Shown here one piece after another: positions 1-8,909 of a stretch of DNA of 27,237 nucleotides (position 1 is its first letter; every line of letters begins with the position of its first letter). The DNA comes from Roseovarius sp. UBA6217. Lineage in GTDB: Bacteria > Pseudomonadota > Alphaproteobacteria > Rhodobacterales > Rhodobacteraceae. Below the pieces are notes generated by a model that saw nothing but the letters and a program-made list of their open reading frames with translations, did not search any database and was not told the DNA's origin. The position numbers and the translations under genes are program-made. Where the stretch lies: assembly GCA_002421985.1 (NCBI GenBank), contig DISF01000065.1, forward strand, positions 31,302 through 58,538. The letters are read 5' to 3'.

Positions 1-356
1 AGCGAGGACTGCACCGACATCATCGAGCGATAGCCCGAATCGACGCGCTCGATCTCGCGGGCGACGAGGCCATAGCTGACGTAACTCGCGCCAAGCCCGC
101 CATATTCCTCGGGAATGGTGGTGCCAAGCAGCCCCATCGCGCCCATCTCGCGGAAAATTTCCGGCTCTACCCGTTCCTCGCGAAACGCAGCGATGACGCG
201 CGGTTGCAGCTTTTCCTGCGCGAAATCACGCGCGCTTTGGGCGATCATCCGCTCCTCTTCGGAGAGTTGATCGTCAAGGCGCAGCGGATCGGCCCAGTCG
301 AAACTGCCGAGATCGGGCGCATCCTTGGCGCGGAGCGGGGGCGTGGGAGCATTCAT
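1..356 (-). CDS. gcdH: Glutaryl-CoA dehydrogenase, N-terminal part (runs off the left edge)
   Basis: An acyl-CoA dehydrogenase family flavoenzyme that, as glutaryl-CoA dehydrogenase, oxidatively decarboxylates glutaryl-CoA to crotonyl-CoA in lysine and tryptophan breakdown. Only about the first 118 residues are in the window. They begin MNAPTPPLRAKDAPDL, then FDWADPLRLDDQLSEEER, an N-terminal pattern typical of GcdH rather than of short-chain acyl-CoA dehydrogenases. Further on, GTTIPEEYGGLGAS and ERVDSGYRSMMSVQSS belong to the helical N-domain. The ATG at 356 has GAGGAT six bases upstream. It is divergent from a LysR-type regulator across about 115 bp, the arrangement seen for gcdH and its regulator in other proteobacteria. 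The C-terminal catalytic part cannot be checked here. Confidence 0.85.
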   Translation of the reverse strand, partial: MNAPTPPLRAKDAPDLGSFDWADPLRLDDQLSEEERMIAQSARDFAQEKLQPRVIAAFREERVEPEIFREMGAMGLLGTTIPEEYGGLGASYVSYGLVAREIERVDSGYRSMMSVQSS

Positions 357-470
357 GGCGCTATCCTCAACATTTTGGGTGGATTCGCGCAAGGATAGAC
401 TGGTCAAACCGTTGCGAATAGCGATATTTCCACATGGACCTATGAGCTTTCCGCATGAAAGGCCGCTCCC

Positions 471-1382
471 ATGCCCCTGCCCCGGCGCAGCCTGCCTTCG
501 ATTTCGAGCTTGCGTGCGCTGGAAGCGCTTGATCGGCTGGGCAGCGCCACGGCGGCGGCGGCGGAATTGTCCCTGACGCAAAGTGCGGTCAGCAGGCAAT
601 TGAAAACGCTTGGAGAATTTATCGGCCATCCCATCCTGATCCACGAGGGGCGCGGCGTGCGGCTTACACCCGAGGCCGCCGATTACGCCGCCCGCGTGCG
701 CGGCGCACTGGAGCAGATCGCGCAGGCAACCATGCGGATTTCGGTCAACGCGGCGGGCGGCACGCTCAGCCTTGCGATCCTGCCCACCTTCGGGATGCGC
801 TGGCTGGTGCCGCGCCTGCCCGATTTCGCGCATCGTCACCCGGAGGTGACAATCAACCTTTCGACCCGGCTATATCCGTTCAGCTTTGCCTCGGAACCCT
901 TTGATGCAGCAATACATTTCGGAATGCCGGATTGGCCGGGCTGCGGCGCGCTGCGGTTGCGGCGCGAGGCGGTCATGGCGGTGGCGACGCCCGAATTCCT
1001 CGACCGGCACCGCGCCCTGCGCGCCCCGCACGACCTGTTGCGCCTGCCGCTCTTGCATATCGGCACGCGCCCCGATGCCTGGGCCGACTGGTTCGCCGCG
1101 CAGGGCGTGACCGGCGCGGCGATCAGCGGCACGATCCATGATCAGTTTTCAACCATCCTGCAAGTGGCGCTGCACGGGCTGGGGGTGGCGCTGCTGCCCG
1201 ATTACCTTGTCGAGCAAGAGCTTGCGACGGGGCGGCTTGTGCCGGTCTGGGGCGGGGCGGTGACGATGCGGGGCGCCTATTACCTCGTCTGGCCCGAACG
1301 CCGCGCCCATGATGGCGCGCTCAAGGCGTTTCGTGACTGGCTGGCCGGGCAGGCCGAGGATGAGGACGCCCTGCCCCGCTGA
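471..1382 (+). CDS. LysR-family transcriptional regulator, probably controlling the divergent gcdH
   Basis: A 303-residue protein of normal LysR length. Residues about 8-67 form the winged helix-turn-helix (SLRALEALDRLGSATAAAAE, then SLTQSAVSRQLKTLGEFIG), with the usual LTPEA turn at the end. The remainder (SLAILPTFGMRWLVPRLPDF onward) is the periplasmic-binding-protein-like effector domain. It resembles the GcvA/GcdR subgroup of LysR proteins. Its position, back to back with glutaryl-CoA dehydrogenase, suggests that it senses a glutarate-type ligand and regulates gcdH; that is an inference from context. No clear T-N11-A operator was picked out in the 357-470 gap. It converges on phoB, whose stop lies 18 bp beyond its own. 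Confidence 0.85.
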   Translation: MPLPRRSLPSISSLRALEALDRLGSATAAAAELSLTQSAVSRQLKTLGEFIGHPILIHEGRGVRLTPEAADYAARVRGALEQIAQATMRISVNAAGGTLSLAILPTFGMRWLVPRLPDFAHRHPEVTINLSTRLYPFSFASEPFDAAIHFGMPDWPGCGALRLRREAVMAVATPEFLDRHRALRAPHDLLRLPLLHIGTRPDAWADWFAAQGVTGAAISGTIHDQFSTILQVALHGLGVALLPDYLVEQELATGRLVPVWGGAVTMRGAYYLVWPERRAHDGALKAFRDWLAGQAEDEDALPR

Positions 1383-1400
1383 ATGGCCCGCTGAGCGGCC

Positions 1401-2090
1401 TTAGCCGAGCGCATAGCCCGCGCCGCGCACGGTGCGCAGCGGATCCTCGCCGCCATGCTGGCACAGCGCCTTGCGCAGCCGCCCGATATGCACATCGACA
1501 GTGCGGGTATCGACATAGATATCGCGGCCCCAGACCCGATCGAGCAATTGCTCGCGCGACCACACGCGGCCGGGCTTTTCCATGAAGGTGGTGAGCAGGC
1601 GAAACTCGGTCGGGCCGAGTTTCAGAGGCTTTTCGGCGCGCGTCACGCGATGGGTTTCGGCGTCGAGCACGATGTCCTGGTATTCCAGCCGCTCGCCCAC
1701 ACTCGCGGGCCGGGTGCGGCGCAGTTGCGCGCGCACCCGCGCCATGAGTTCCACCAGAGAATAGGGTTTGACCACGTAATCATCGGCCCCGGTCTCGAGC
1801 CCGCGCACGCGGTCCACCTCCTCGGAGCGGGCCGAGAGCATGATGATCGGGATGGCGCGCGTCTCGGAGCGGGTCTTGAGCTGGCGGCACACCTCGATGC
1901 CCGAGACATTGGGCATCATCCAGTCGAGCACGATGATATCGGGCGGGGCCTCTGCCACCATCATCAGCGCCTCCTCGCCATTGCTGGCGTTCAGCACGCG
2001 AAAGCCGTCGGCCTCGAGGTTATAGCCCAGAATCTCGCGCTGCGCGGGCTCGTCCTCGACCAGAAGCACGGTGGGTTGATCGGTGGACAT
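1401..2090 (-). CDS. phoB: Phosphate regulon response regulator PhoB
   Basis: A 229-residue OmpR/PhoB-type response regulator, the expected family length. The receiver domain (residues 1-120) has the acidic pocket E12/D13, phospho-acceptor D56 in VLDWMMP, S86 and K108 (DDYVVKP). The C-terminal winged-helix domain ends with the recognition-helix region DTRTVDVHIGRLRKAL and TVRGAGYAL. When phosphorylated by PhoR it should bind PHO boxes and activate phosphate-starvation genes. I chose the ATG at 2090 because GGGGAGGGG lies just upstream and the receiver begins there; an in-frame extension upstream overlaps phoU and is not receiver sequence. It lies 16 bp after phoU and probably shares its promoter. 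Confidence 0.95.
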   Translation of the reverse strand: MSTDQPTVLLVEDEPAQREILGYNLEADGFRVLNASNGEEALMMVAEAPPDIIVLDWMMPNVSGIEVCRQLKTRSETRAIPIIMLSARSEEVDRVRGLETGADDYVVKPYSLVELMARVRAQLRRTRPASVGERLEYQDIVLDAETHRVTRAEKPLKLGPTEFRLLTTFMEKPGRVWSREQLLDRVWGRDIYVDTRTVDVHIGRLRKALCQHGGEDPLRTVRGAGYALG

Positions 2091-2106
2091 CGGCCGCCCC
2101 TCCCCG

Positions 2107-2826
2107 TCACAATACCGGCGAAATCGACGGGTCGGTAGAGGTCTTGTCCCCCTTGGGGCGCGGCTCGTCGGGCATCTGGCCCGACACCAGATAGATGACC
2201 TGCTCGGCCACCGAAGTGACAAGATCGCCCATCCGCTCGGTGTTCTTGGCGATGAAATGCAGGTGCATGCAAGGCGTGATGTTGCGCGCATCCTCCATCA
2301 TGAAGGTGAGGAACTCGCGGAAGATGGCGTTATACATCTGGTCCACGTCCTCGTCCCGGCGGATCACCTCGGCGGCGACATCGGCATCGCGCTGGATATA
2401 GGCGTCGAGCACATCCTTGAGCATCTCCTCGACCTCGCGCGCCATGCGCCGCAGCGCCGCCGGAGAGCCATTCACCGGCGTCATCGAGGTGAGCACGGCG
2501 GTGCGCTTGGCGATGTTCTTGGCGTAATCGCCGATCCGCTCGAGGCTGGCCGAAATCTTGATGACCGTGAGCACCAGCCGCAGGTCGCCCGCCGCCGGCG
2601 AGCGGATCGCCAGCACGCGCGCGGCCTCTTCGTTGATCTCTTCCTCAAGCGCGTCGATCTCGCGGTCGCGGCGGCGCACCTCCTCGGCCAGTTCCTCGTC
2701 GCGCGTCTCGAGCGAGCGCGCGGCATCGGCGATGGCGCGCTCGACCATGCCACCCATCTTCATGATCTGGGCCTGGATGGTTTCAAGATCGCGGTCAAAC
2801 GAGGACACGATATGCTTTTCACTCAT
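2107..2826 (-). CDS. phoU: Phosphate signalling protein PhoU
   Basis: A 239-residue all-helical protein of normal PhoU length, made of two repeated three-helix bundles. Each carries the metal-cluster helix pattern: SASLERIGDYAKNIAKR in the first half and IAKNTERMGDLVTSVAEQ in the second. In the known pathway PhoU couples the PstSCAB transporter to PhoR and keeps PhoR as a phosphatase when phosphate is plentiful. The ATG at 2826 follows GGAGGA at good spacing. Unusually, the four pst genes that commonly precede phoU are absent; instead a 112-bp gap with a PHO-box-like array separates it from phoR. The gene is intact. Confidence 0.95.
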   Translation of the reverse strand: MSEKHIVSSFDRDLETIQAQIMKMGGMVERAIADAARSLETRDEELAEEVRRRDREIDALEEEINEEAARVLAIRSPAAGDLRLVLTVIKISASLERIGDYAKNIAKRTAVLTSMTPVNGSPAALRRMAREVEEMLKDVLDAYIQRDADVAAEVIRRDEDVDQMYNAIFREFLTFMMEDARNITPCMHLHFIAKNTERMGDLVTSVAEQVIYLVSGQMPDEPRPKGDKTSTDPSISPVL

Positions 2827-2873
2827 GGGGGTTCCTCCGCCGGGTGCGCGCCTTCTGGTGACGTGTAGCCCTC

Positions 2874-2917
2874 TTGGACAACAGGAATGTTAACGTTTTG
2901 CAACAGATTTATGACAT
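2874..2917 (-). promoter_or_regulatory. PHO-box-like array upstream of phoU-phoB
   Basis: Reading the minus strand from 2917 downward there are four 7-mers at exact 11-base steps: ATGTCAT, CTGTTGC, CGTTAAC and CTGTTGT, separated by A/T-rich 4-base spacers (AAAT, AAAA, ATTC). The Escherichia coli PHO box is a pair of CTGTCAT units with 11-base periodicity. The first two units (2917-2900) match the 18-base consensus at most positions, including the core TGTCATAAATCTGT. The array ends 48 bases before the phoU start. It probably makes phoU-phoB autoregulated by PhoB; binding itself is inferred. Confidence 0.65.
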
Positions 2918-2938
2918 CACGCGGGGGCTGCGCCGCCC

Positions 2939-3979
<1,041 letters not shown>

Positions 3980-3985
3980 GACGGC

Positions 3986-4507
3986 TCAGACCTCGCGCAG
4001 CCCGGCGCGAAAGCGGCGCATCCGGTCCTGGTAGAGCAGCGCGCTGGCGCGCAGCCCGGCAATGGCCTCGGCGTCGAGGCTGCGCACCACCCGGCCCGGC
4101 GCGCCCATCACCAGGCTGCCATCGGGGATATCCTTGCCCTCGGTCACAAGCGCCCCCGCGCCGATCAGGCAATCGCGCCCGATCCGCGCGCCGTTGAGCA
4201 CGGTGGCCCCCATGCCGACAAGGCTGTTCTCGCCGATGGTGCAGCCGTGCAGCATCGCCTTGTGGCCGATGGTGCAGCCTGGCCCGATGCTCAGCGGATA
4301 GCCCATATCGGTGTGCAGCACGCAGTTTTCCTGCACATTGCTGCCCGCGCCCACGCGGATTTCCTCGTTGTCGCCGCGCAGCGTCGCGCCGAACCAGACC
4401 GAGGCCCCGGCCTCGATCACCACGGCCCCGATCACGTTGGCATCGGGCGCGACCCAGCTATCTGAATCGGCCTTCGGGGCAATCCCGTCCAGGGTATAAA
4501 GCGTCAT
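3986..4507 (-). CDS. Gamma-carbonic-anhydrase-like left-handed beta-helix protein
   Basis: A 173-residue hexapeptide-repeat protein. Repeats such as ANVIGA, VVIEAG and CTIGEN build a left-handed beta-helix, followed by a C-terminal helix. Histidines 65 (VLHTD), 82 (IGHKA) and 87 (MLHG) sit at the three zinc-ligand positions of gamma carbonic anhydrases (YrdA/PaaY/CaiE group). It may hydrate CO2 or act as an acyl-transferase-like protein; many family members have no proven activity. The ATG at 4507 overlaps the gmk stop as ATGA, which favours translational coupling. An upstream in-frame methionine inside gmk is unlikely to be used. phoR follows 6 bp downstream. Confidence 0.85.
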   Translation of the reverse strand: MTLYTLDGIAPKADSDSWVAPDANVIGAVVIEAGASVWFGATLRGDNEEIRVGAGSNVQENCVLHTDMGYPLSIGPGCTIGHKAMLHGCTIGENSLVGMGATVLNGARIGRDCLIGAGALVTEGKDIPDGSLVMGAPGRVVRSLDAEAIAGLRASALLYQDRMRRFRAGLREV

Positions 4508-5145
4508 AGCGTCTCCTCGAATTCGGTTTGCAGGCGGCGGACATGATCGTTGAGCCAAGGCTGTTGCGTGCGGCGCAGGCGGGTGGCCTCGATGATGGTG
4601 CGCAGACGCGCCTCGGTTGTGTCAAGATCATCGTTGACCAGCACGAAATCATAGCTGTCCCAATGGCTGATCTCGTCCCAGCTTTTCTGCATCCGGCGGG
4701 CGATCACCTCGGGCGCGTCCTTGCCGCGCTCCTGAAGCCTGCGGTGCAATTCGCGGATCGAGGGCGGCAGCAGAAAGATCGACAGCGTATGCGCGCCAAG
4801 CGCCGAGTTGCGGATCTGCTGCGCGCCCTGCCAGTCGATGTCAAAGAGCACGTCGCGCCCCGCGTCGATGGCGGCCTGCACCGGGCCCAGCGGCGAGCCG
4901 TAGAAATTGCCGAAGACATGGGCGTGTTCCAACATCTCTCCCGCCGCCACCTGCCGCTTGAACTCTTTCTCGCGCAGGAAATGGTAATCGACCCCGTCCA
5001 CCTCGCCCTCGCGCGGCGCGCGGGTGGTGGCCGAGACCGAGAAACCCAGCGTCTCGTCCCAGGCCAGAAGCCGCCGCGACAGGGTGGATTTGCCCGCGCC
5101 CGAGGGCGAGGAGAGGATAATCAAGAGGCCCCGCCGATCCGTCAT
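4504..5145 (-). CDS. gmk: Guanylate kinase
   Basis: Phosphorylates GMP to GDP with ATP in purine nucleotide metabolism, in the cytoplasm. The 213-residue length is normal. The P-loop SSPSGAGKST is at residues 12-21. The GMP-binding region includes SATTRAPREGEVDGVDYHFL and EMLEHAHVFGNFYGSP. The DIDWQGAQQIR strand and the lid RRMQKSWDEISHWDSYDFVLVNDD are all conserved. The start at 5145 is preceded by a G-rich ribosome site. It follows a small unknown gene by 57 bp and overlaps the next gene by 4 bp, making it an early member of a minus-strand operon that runs on to phoR. Confidence 0.95.
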   Translation of the reverse strand: MTDRRGLLIILSSPSGAGKSTLSRRLLAWDETLGFSVSATTRAPREGEVDGVDYHFLREKEFKRQVAAGEMLEHAHVFGNFYGSPLGPVQAAIDAGRDVLFDIDWQGAQQIRNSALGAHTLSIFLLPPSIRELHRRLQERGKDAPEVIARRMQKSWDEISHWDSYDFVLVNDDLDTTEARLRTIIEATRLRRTQQPWLNDHVRRLQTEFEETL

Positions 5146-5202
5146 CGCCTGCGCCCCGGCATCTTCTTTCTGGTCCGAATACTCATGTTCCCCCGCTTCC
5201 GC

Positions 5203-5385
5203 TCATTCCACGTTCCGGATCTGCTCGCGCATCTGGTCAATCACGGTCGTGAGTCCCAGCCCCAGCGCCGCCAGCCCCGCGTGCTGCGCCTTGGCGCACA
5301 GCCTGTTGGCCTTGCGCATGAATTCCTGCGCGTGGCGAGGGCGGTCATCGAGCGGAGCATGGGCGGCGGGCCTTTCCTTGGGCAC
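5203..5385 (-). CDS. Small protein of unknown function upstream of gmk
   Basis: A 60-residue frame that starts at GTG (5385) with AGGGGGC upstream. I do not recognise a family. The N-terminal 25 residues are basic and polar (PKERPAAHAPLDDRPRH). The rest (AQEFMRKANRLCAKAQHAGL and ALGLGLTTVIDQMREQIRN) reads as one or two amphipathic helices, with no signal peptide or convincing membrane span. It is on the same strand as gmk, 57 bp upstream, and downstream of a plausible promoter at 5517-5490. It could be a real small conserved protein or a chance GC-rich frame. Homologues next to gmk in related genomes would settle the matter. Confidence 0.45.
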   Translation of the reverse strand: MPKERPAAHAPLDDRPRHAQEFMRKANRLCAKAQHAGLAALGLGLTTVIDQMREQIRNVE

Positions 5386-5489
5386 TGTTGCCCCCTGTTA
5401 GCCATTGCGCGCAGGGCTGGCAAGCGCGCGGCCAGCGCGCGCCCGGTGCCATCCCTGCCCTGTGAGGGTTAACCAGATGCCGCGAATTT

Positions 5490-5517
5490 TAGATACATAC
5501 GAGGCAAATTATGGCAA
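5490..5517 (-). promoter_or_regulatory. Possible promoter for the gmk operon
   Basis: On the minus strand TTGCCA (5517-5512) is followed after 16 bases by TATCTA (5495-5490). It lies in the most A/T-rich patch of an otherwise GC-rich 248-bp gap between the small gene upstream of gmk and the PAS protein gene. The spacing fits a sigma-70 type promoter. The downstream leader would be about 100 nt. Nothing else is clear in this gap (5386-5633). Confidence 0.35.
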
Positions 5518-5633
5518 TCTTGATGCACCGCCCGATGGTGCAGGCGCGGCATTACCCGCGATCGCGGATCGAGGCCAGAGCGCAGGGCGGTAGCGGCACG
5601 CGGGGGCGTGACGGGTGAGGAAGGGGTGAAATC

Positions 5634-6290
5634 ATGTGGGACGATCACAAAGAGACCGGCGAGTTCACCGACGACGGCCACGACATAAAGGCAGGCGCAG
5701 ACATCGAGGCCCAATTGCGCGCCTTTCGCGCCCATTGGCAGGCGTGCCGCCACGGCCATGACGTGCCCCGGCGCGCCGATATCGACCCGCGCGGCATCGA
5801 ACCGCTTATTTCCAGCGCCTTCATCGCCGAACGGATCGCGCCCGGCGTGGTGCGGTTGCGGGTGGCGGGGATGCAGCTCAACGATCTGATGGGCATGGAG
5901 GTGCGCGGGATGCCGCTGGCCTGTTTCATCGCGCCCGGTGACCGCGACGCCTTTGGCCTGCGGCTGGTCGATCTGTTCGACGGGCCGTCGATCCTGAGCA
6001 TGGCATTGCACAGCCGCCGGGGGCTGAGGCGGCCCGCGCTTGCGGCCACGCTGATGATGCTGCCGCTGCGCAGCGATCTGGGCGATGTCTCGCGCGCACT
6101 GGGCTGTCTGGTCGCGCATGGGCCCATCGGGCGCAGCCCGCGCCGCTTTGCCATTGCGCGGGCCGAGGTGCTGCCGCTTGATGGCGGCGGGCGCGCGCGC
6201 ACCGCCCCGACGCTGCGCGCGCTGAAGGGCGGCGCATTGCTGCGCGCGCCCGGCCCGCGCAACCGCGCGCATCTGCGGCTGGTTACCTGA
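5634..6290 (+). CDS. PAS_5-family PAS domain protein
   Basis: A 218-residue cytoplasmic protein of the PAS_5 type, common in Rhodobacterales and relatives. The pattern FRAHWQACRHGHDVPRRADI then DPRGIEPLISSAFIAERIAPG then VVRLRVAGMQLNDLMGMEVRGM is typical of this family. No output domain (kinase, cyclase or HTH) follows, so its partner is unknown. The C-terminal 60 residues are rich in Arg, Ala and Pro and look disordered. The ATG at 5634 follows an A/G-rich stretch with GGAAGG and GGGG. It converges with the DAHP synthase gene, with only 15 bp between the stops. Confidence 0.8.
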   Translation: MWDDHKETGEFTDDGHDIKAGADIEAQLRAFRAHWQACRHGHDVPRRADIDPRGIEPLISSAFIAERIAPGVVRLRVAGMQLNDLMGMEVRGMPLACFIAPGDRDAFGLRLVDLFDGPSILSMALHSRRGLRRPALAATLMMLPLRSDLGDVSRALGCLVAHGPIGRSPRRFAIARAEVLPLDGGGRARTAPTLRALKGGALLRAPGPRNRAHLRLVT

Positions 6291-6305
6291 GCCTCGGGCC
6301 AGACC

Positions 6306-7676
6306 TTAACCCGCCTGCGCCGCGCTCATATGCTGGCGCAGGCCCTTGAGTTCCTCGGCCACGAGAAAGGCAAGCTCCAGAGACTGGCTGGCATTCAGGC
6401 GCGGATCGCAGGCCGTGTGATAGCGTGCCGACAGGTTTTCCTCGGACAGCGCGCGCATCCCGCCGGTGCATTCGGTCACGTCCTGCCCGGTCATCTCGAA
6501 ATGCACGCCGCCCGGAATGGTGCCCTCGGCGCGGTGGATGGCAAAGAATTCCTGCACCTCGCGCAGCACCGCGTCAAAGGGCCGGGTCTTGTAGCCGGTG
6601 GCCGATTTGATCGTGTTGCCATGCATCGGATCGCAGACCCACAGGACATTCGCGCCCTCTTTCTCGACCGTGCGGATGAGGCGCGGCAGATGCTCGCCCA
6701 CCTTGCCCGCGCCGAACCGCGCGATCAGCGTCAGCCGCCCGGCCTCGTTCTCGGGGTTGAGCGTGGCCAGAAGCCGCTTGAGATCGTCCGTTGTCATGGT
6801 CGGCCCGCATTTGAGGCCGACGGGATTTTGCACCCCGCGCAGGAATTCGACATGCGCGCCATCCGGCTGGCGCGTGCGGTCGCCGATCCAGAGCATGTGG
6901 CCTGACCCCGCCAGCCACTTGCCCGAGGTGGAATCGAGCCGGCACAGCGCCTCCTCGTATTCCAGCAGAAGCCCCTCGTGGGAGGTGTAGAAATCGACCG
7001 TGCGCAGCGTGTGCGCGCTATCGCTGTCCACGCCCGCCGCCTTCATGAAATCGAGCGCATCGGCGATATGGTTGGCCATCTCGCGGTATTTCGCTGCCTT
7101 CTCGCTCTCGGTGAAGCCAAGCGTCCATTGATGCACCTGATGCACATCCGCGTAGCCCCCCGTCGAGAAGGCGCGCAACAGGTTCAGCGTCGCCGCCGCC
7201 TGTGTATAGGCCTGCAACATCTTTTCAGGGGCAGGAATGCGCGCCTCGGGGGTGAAGGGTAATTCGTTGATGATGTCGCCCCGGTAGCTGGGCAATTCCA
7301 CGCCATCCACCACCTCGGTGGGTGCCGAGCGCGGCTTGGCGAACTGGCCTGCCATGCGCCCCACCTTGACCACCGGCACCTTGGCACCATAGGTCAGCAC
7401 CATCGCCATTTGCAGCATGACCTTGAACGTGTCGCGGATCGCATCGGCGCTGAACTGGTCAAAGGCCTCGGCGCAATCGCCGCCCTGGAGCAGGAACGCC
7501 TCGCCGCGCGACGCGGCCCCGAGCGCGCGCTTGAGCCTGCGCGCCTCGCCAGCAAAGACCAGCGGCGGATACTGGCGCAAACGTTCCTCGACCCGGGCCA
7601 GCGCGCCCGCATCGGGATAATCCGGCATCTGAACCCGCTCTTTCGCGCGCCAGCCGGTTTTCTGCCAATCGGTCAT
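6306..7676 (-). CDS. aroG: Class II 3-deoxy-7-phosphoheptulonate (DAHP) synthase
   Basis: Catalyses the first step of the shikimate pathway, joining phosphoenolpyruvate and erythrose 4-phosphate. At 456 residues it is the long class II (plant/Mycobacterium) type, not the 350-residue E. coli type. Metal ligands expected for the class are present: C68 in LQGGDCAEAF, His in DPMHGNT, Glu in HFEMTGQD and Asp in ACDPRLN. Substrate-binding GLKCGPTM, RFGAGKV and FAKPRS are also intact. I chose the ATG at 7676 (MTDWQKTGW). A TTG two codons upstream is possible and better spaced from GGAG. It is divergent from the GlxA-type regulator. Confidence 0.95.
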   Translation of the reverse strand: MTDWQKTGWRAKERVQMPDYPDAGALARVEERLRQYPPLVFAGEARRLKRALGAASRGEAFLLQGGDCAEAFDQFSADAIRDTFKVMLQMAMVLTYGAKVPVVKVGRMAGQFAKPRSAPTEVVDGVELPSYRGDIINELPFTPEARIPAPEKMLQAYTQAAATLNLLRAFSTGGYADVHQVHQWTLGFTESEKAAKYREMANHIADALDFMKAAGVDSDSAHTLRTVDFYTSHEGLLLEYEEALCRLDSTSGKWLAGSGHMLWIGDRTRQPDGAHVEFLRGVQNPVGLKCGPTMTTDDLKRLLATLNPENEAGRLTLIARFGAGKVGEHLPRLIRTVEKEGANVLWVCDPMHGNTIKSATGYKTRPFDAVLREVQEFFAIHRAEGTIPGGVHFEMTGQDVTECTGGMRALSEENLSARYHTACDPRLNASQSLELAFLVAEELKGLRQHMSAAQAG

Positions 7677-7850
7677 CCTCAAGTCTCCGCCTTGTCATTC
7701 GGTATGCGATCAGACCTCTATATAAGCGACGCGAAAGGCAGAGACCAGAAGCGGTTTTGCCCGAGATACAACATGCGCGCGCGTGTTTGGCTTGTGAATC
7801 GCGATGGTTTGGTGACACTGAGGCCCGAGCCATGCGAGACAGGGGGCCAC

Positions 7851-8849
7851 ATGTCGGATGTCGTGACGGTCAAGGTGGATGTGCCCCGCGCACCGACGCG
7901 GTTCGTGTTCGTGCTGCTCGACCAGTTCACGCTTCTGAGTTTCGCAGGTGCCCTCGAATGCCTGCGCATCGCCAATCGCATGGCGGGGGCAGAGCTTTAT
8001 AGCTGGGCGCTGACCGGCGAGACGGAGGATGTCGTGGCCTGCTCGAGCGGGGTGCGGTTTCACATCGATATCCCGCTTGAGGATCTCAACCGCGAGGATG
8101 TGCTGATCCTGTGCGGCGGGGTCGATGTCCAGCGCACGGCAACCAGGCGGATGCTCAACTGGCTGCGCCGCGAGGCGCGCCGGGGCTTGCGCATCGCGGG
8201 CCTGTGCACCGCGCCTTGGGTGCTGGCCAAGGCGGGGCTTCTTGATGGCAAGCGCGCCACGATCCACTGGGAGAACCACGATGCCTTTCTCGAGGAATTC
8301 GACGAGGTAACGCTTACCAAGTCGATCTTTGTCATCGACGGCAACCGCATGACGACGGCGGGCGGCACCGCCTCCATCGACCTGATGCTGAGCCTGATTG
8401 CCGACGAACATGGCGAAAAGCTCGCCAATGCGGTGGCCGATCAGCAGATCTATTCCTCGATCCGCACCGACCGGGACACGCAGCGCCTCTCGGTGCCCAC
8501 CCGCATCGGCGTGCGCCACCCCAAGCTGAGCCAGGTCATCCAGATGATGGAGGGCAATATCGAGGAGCCGATCAGCCCCTCGATCCTCGCGCGCGAGGTC
8601 GGCATGTCCACGCGCCAGCTCGAGCGGCTTTTCCGCCGGTATCTCAGCCGCAGCCCCAAGCGCTATTACATGGAATTGCGCCTGCAAAAGGCGCGCAACC
8701 TGCTCATGCAGACCGATATGACGGTGATCAACGTGGCGCTGGCCTGCGGCTTTGCCTCGCCGTCGCATTTCTCCAAATGCTACCGCGCGCAATACCAGAC
8801 CACGCCCTATCGCGAGCGCGGCACGCACGGGGCGCGGCTCTCGGTCTGA
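7851..8849 (+). CDS. GlxA-family AraC-type regulator with DJ-1/PfpI-like sensor domain
   Basis: A 332-residue regulator. The N-terminal domain (about 15-200) has the glutamine-amidotransferase/DJ-1 fold with the cysteine elbow AGLCTAPWVLA (C119). The C-terminal AraC/XylS domain (about 230-325) has two HTH motifs: SPSILAREVGMSTRQLERLF and MTVINVALACGFASPSHFSKCY. This architecture is shared with GbdR, CdhR and ArgR of Pseudomonas, which control catabolism of quaternary amines or amino acids; the ligand here is unknown. The ATG at 7851 follows AGGGGG at 5 bases. The open frame extends far upstream but overlaps the DAHP synthase gene and is not regulator sequence. Confidence 0.85.
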   Translation: MSDVVTVKVDVPRAPTRFVFVLLDQFTLLSFAGALECLRIANRMAGAELYSWALTGETEDVVACSSGVRFHIDIPLEDLNREDVLILCGGVDVQRTATRRMLNWLRREARRGLRIAGLCTAPWVLAKAGLLDGKRATIHWENHDAFLEEFDEVTLTKSIFVIDGNRMTTAGGTASIDLMLSLIADEHGEKLANAVADQQIYSSIRTDRDTQRLSVPTRIGVRHPKLSQVIQMMEGNIEEPISPSILAREVGMSTRQLERLFRRYLSRSPKRYYMELRLQKARNLLMQTDMTVINVALACGFASPSHFSKCYRAQYQTTPYRERGTHGARLSV

Positions 8850-8861
8850 AAGCGGCGCAAA

Positions 8862-8908
8862 GCGGGGGCCAGCCCCCGCACCCCGGGATATTTCAGGCCA
8901 GAAGAAAG
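8862..8908. repeat. Hairpin plus conserved-looking tail (possible dispersed repeat/terminator)
   Basis: A perfect 8-bp stem, GCGGGGGC (8862-8869) against GCCCCCGC (8872-8879), is followed by ACCCCGGGATATTT and then CAGGCCAGAAGAAAG. It sits between two convergent genes. From memory, near-identical G-rich hairpins with this GGATATTT/AGAAGAAAG tail recur at gene ends across Rhodobacteraceae genomes. It has no T-run, so it is not a classic intrinsic terminator. Confidence 0.5.
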
Positions 8909-8909
8909 A

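Noticed and set aside
1384..1399. Small GGCC/GGCC palindrome between the LysR and phoB stops
   Set aside because: The stem is short with a bulge and there is no T-run; too weak to call a terminator.
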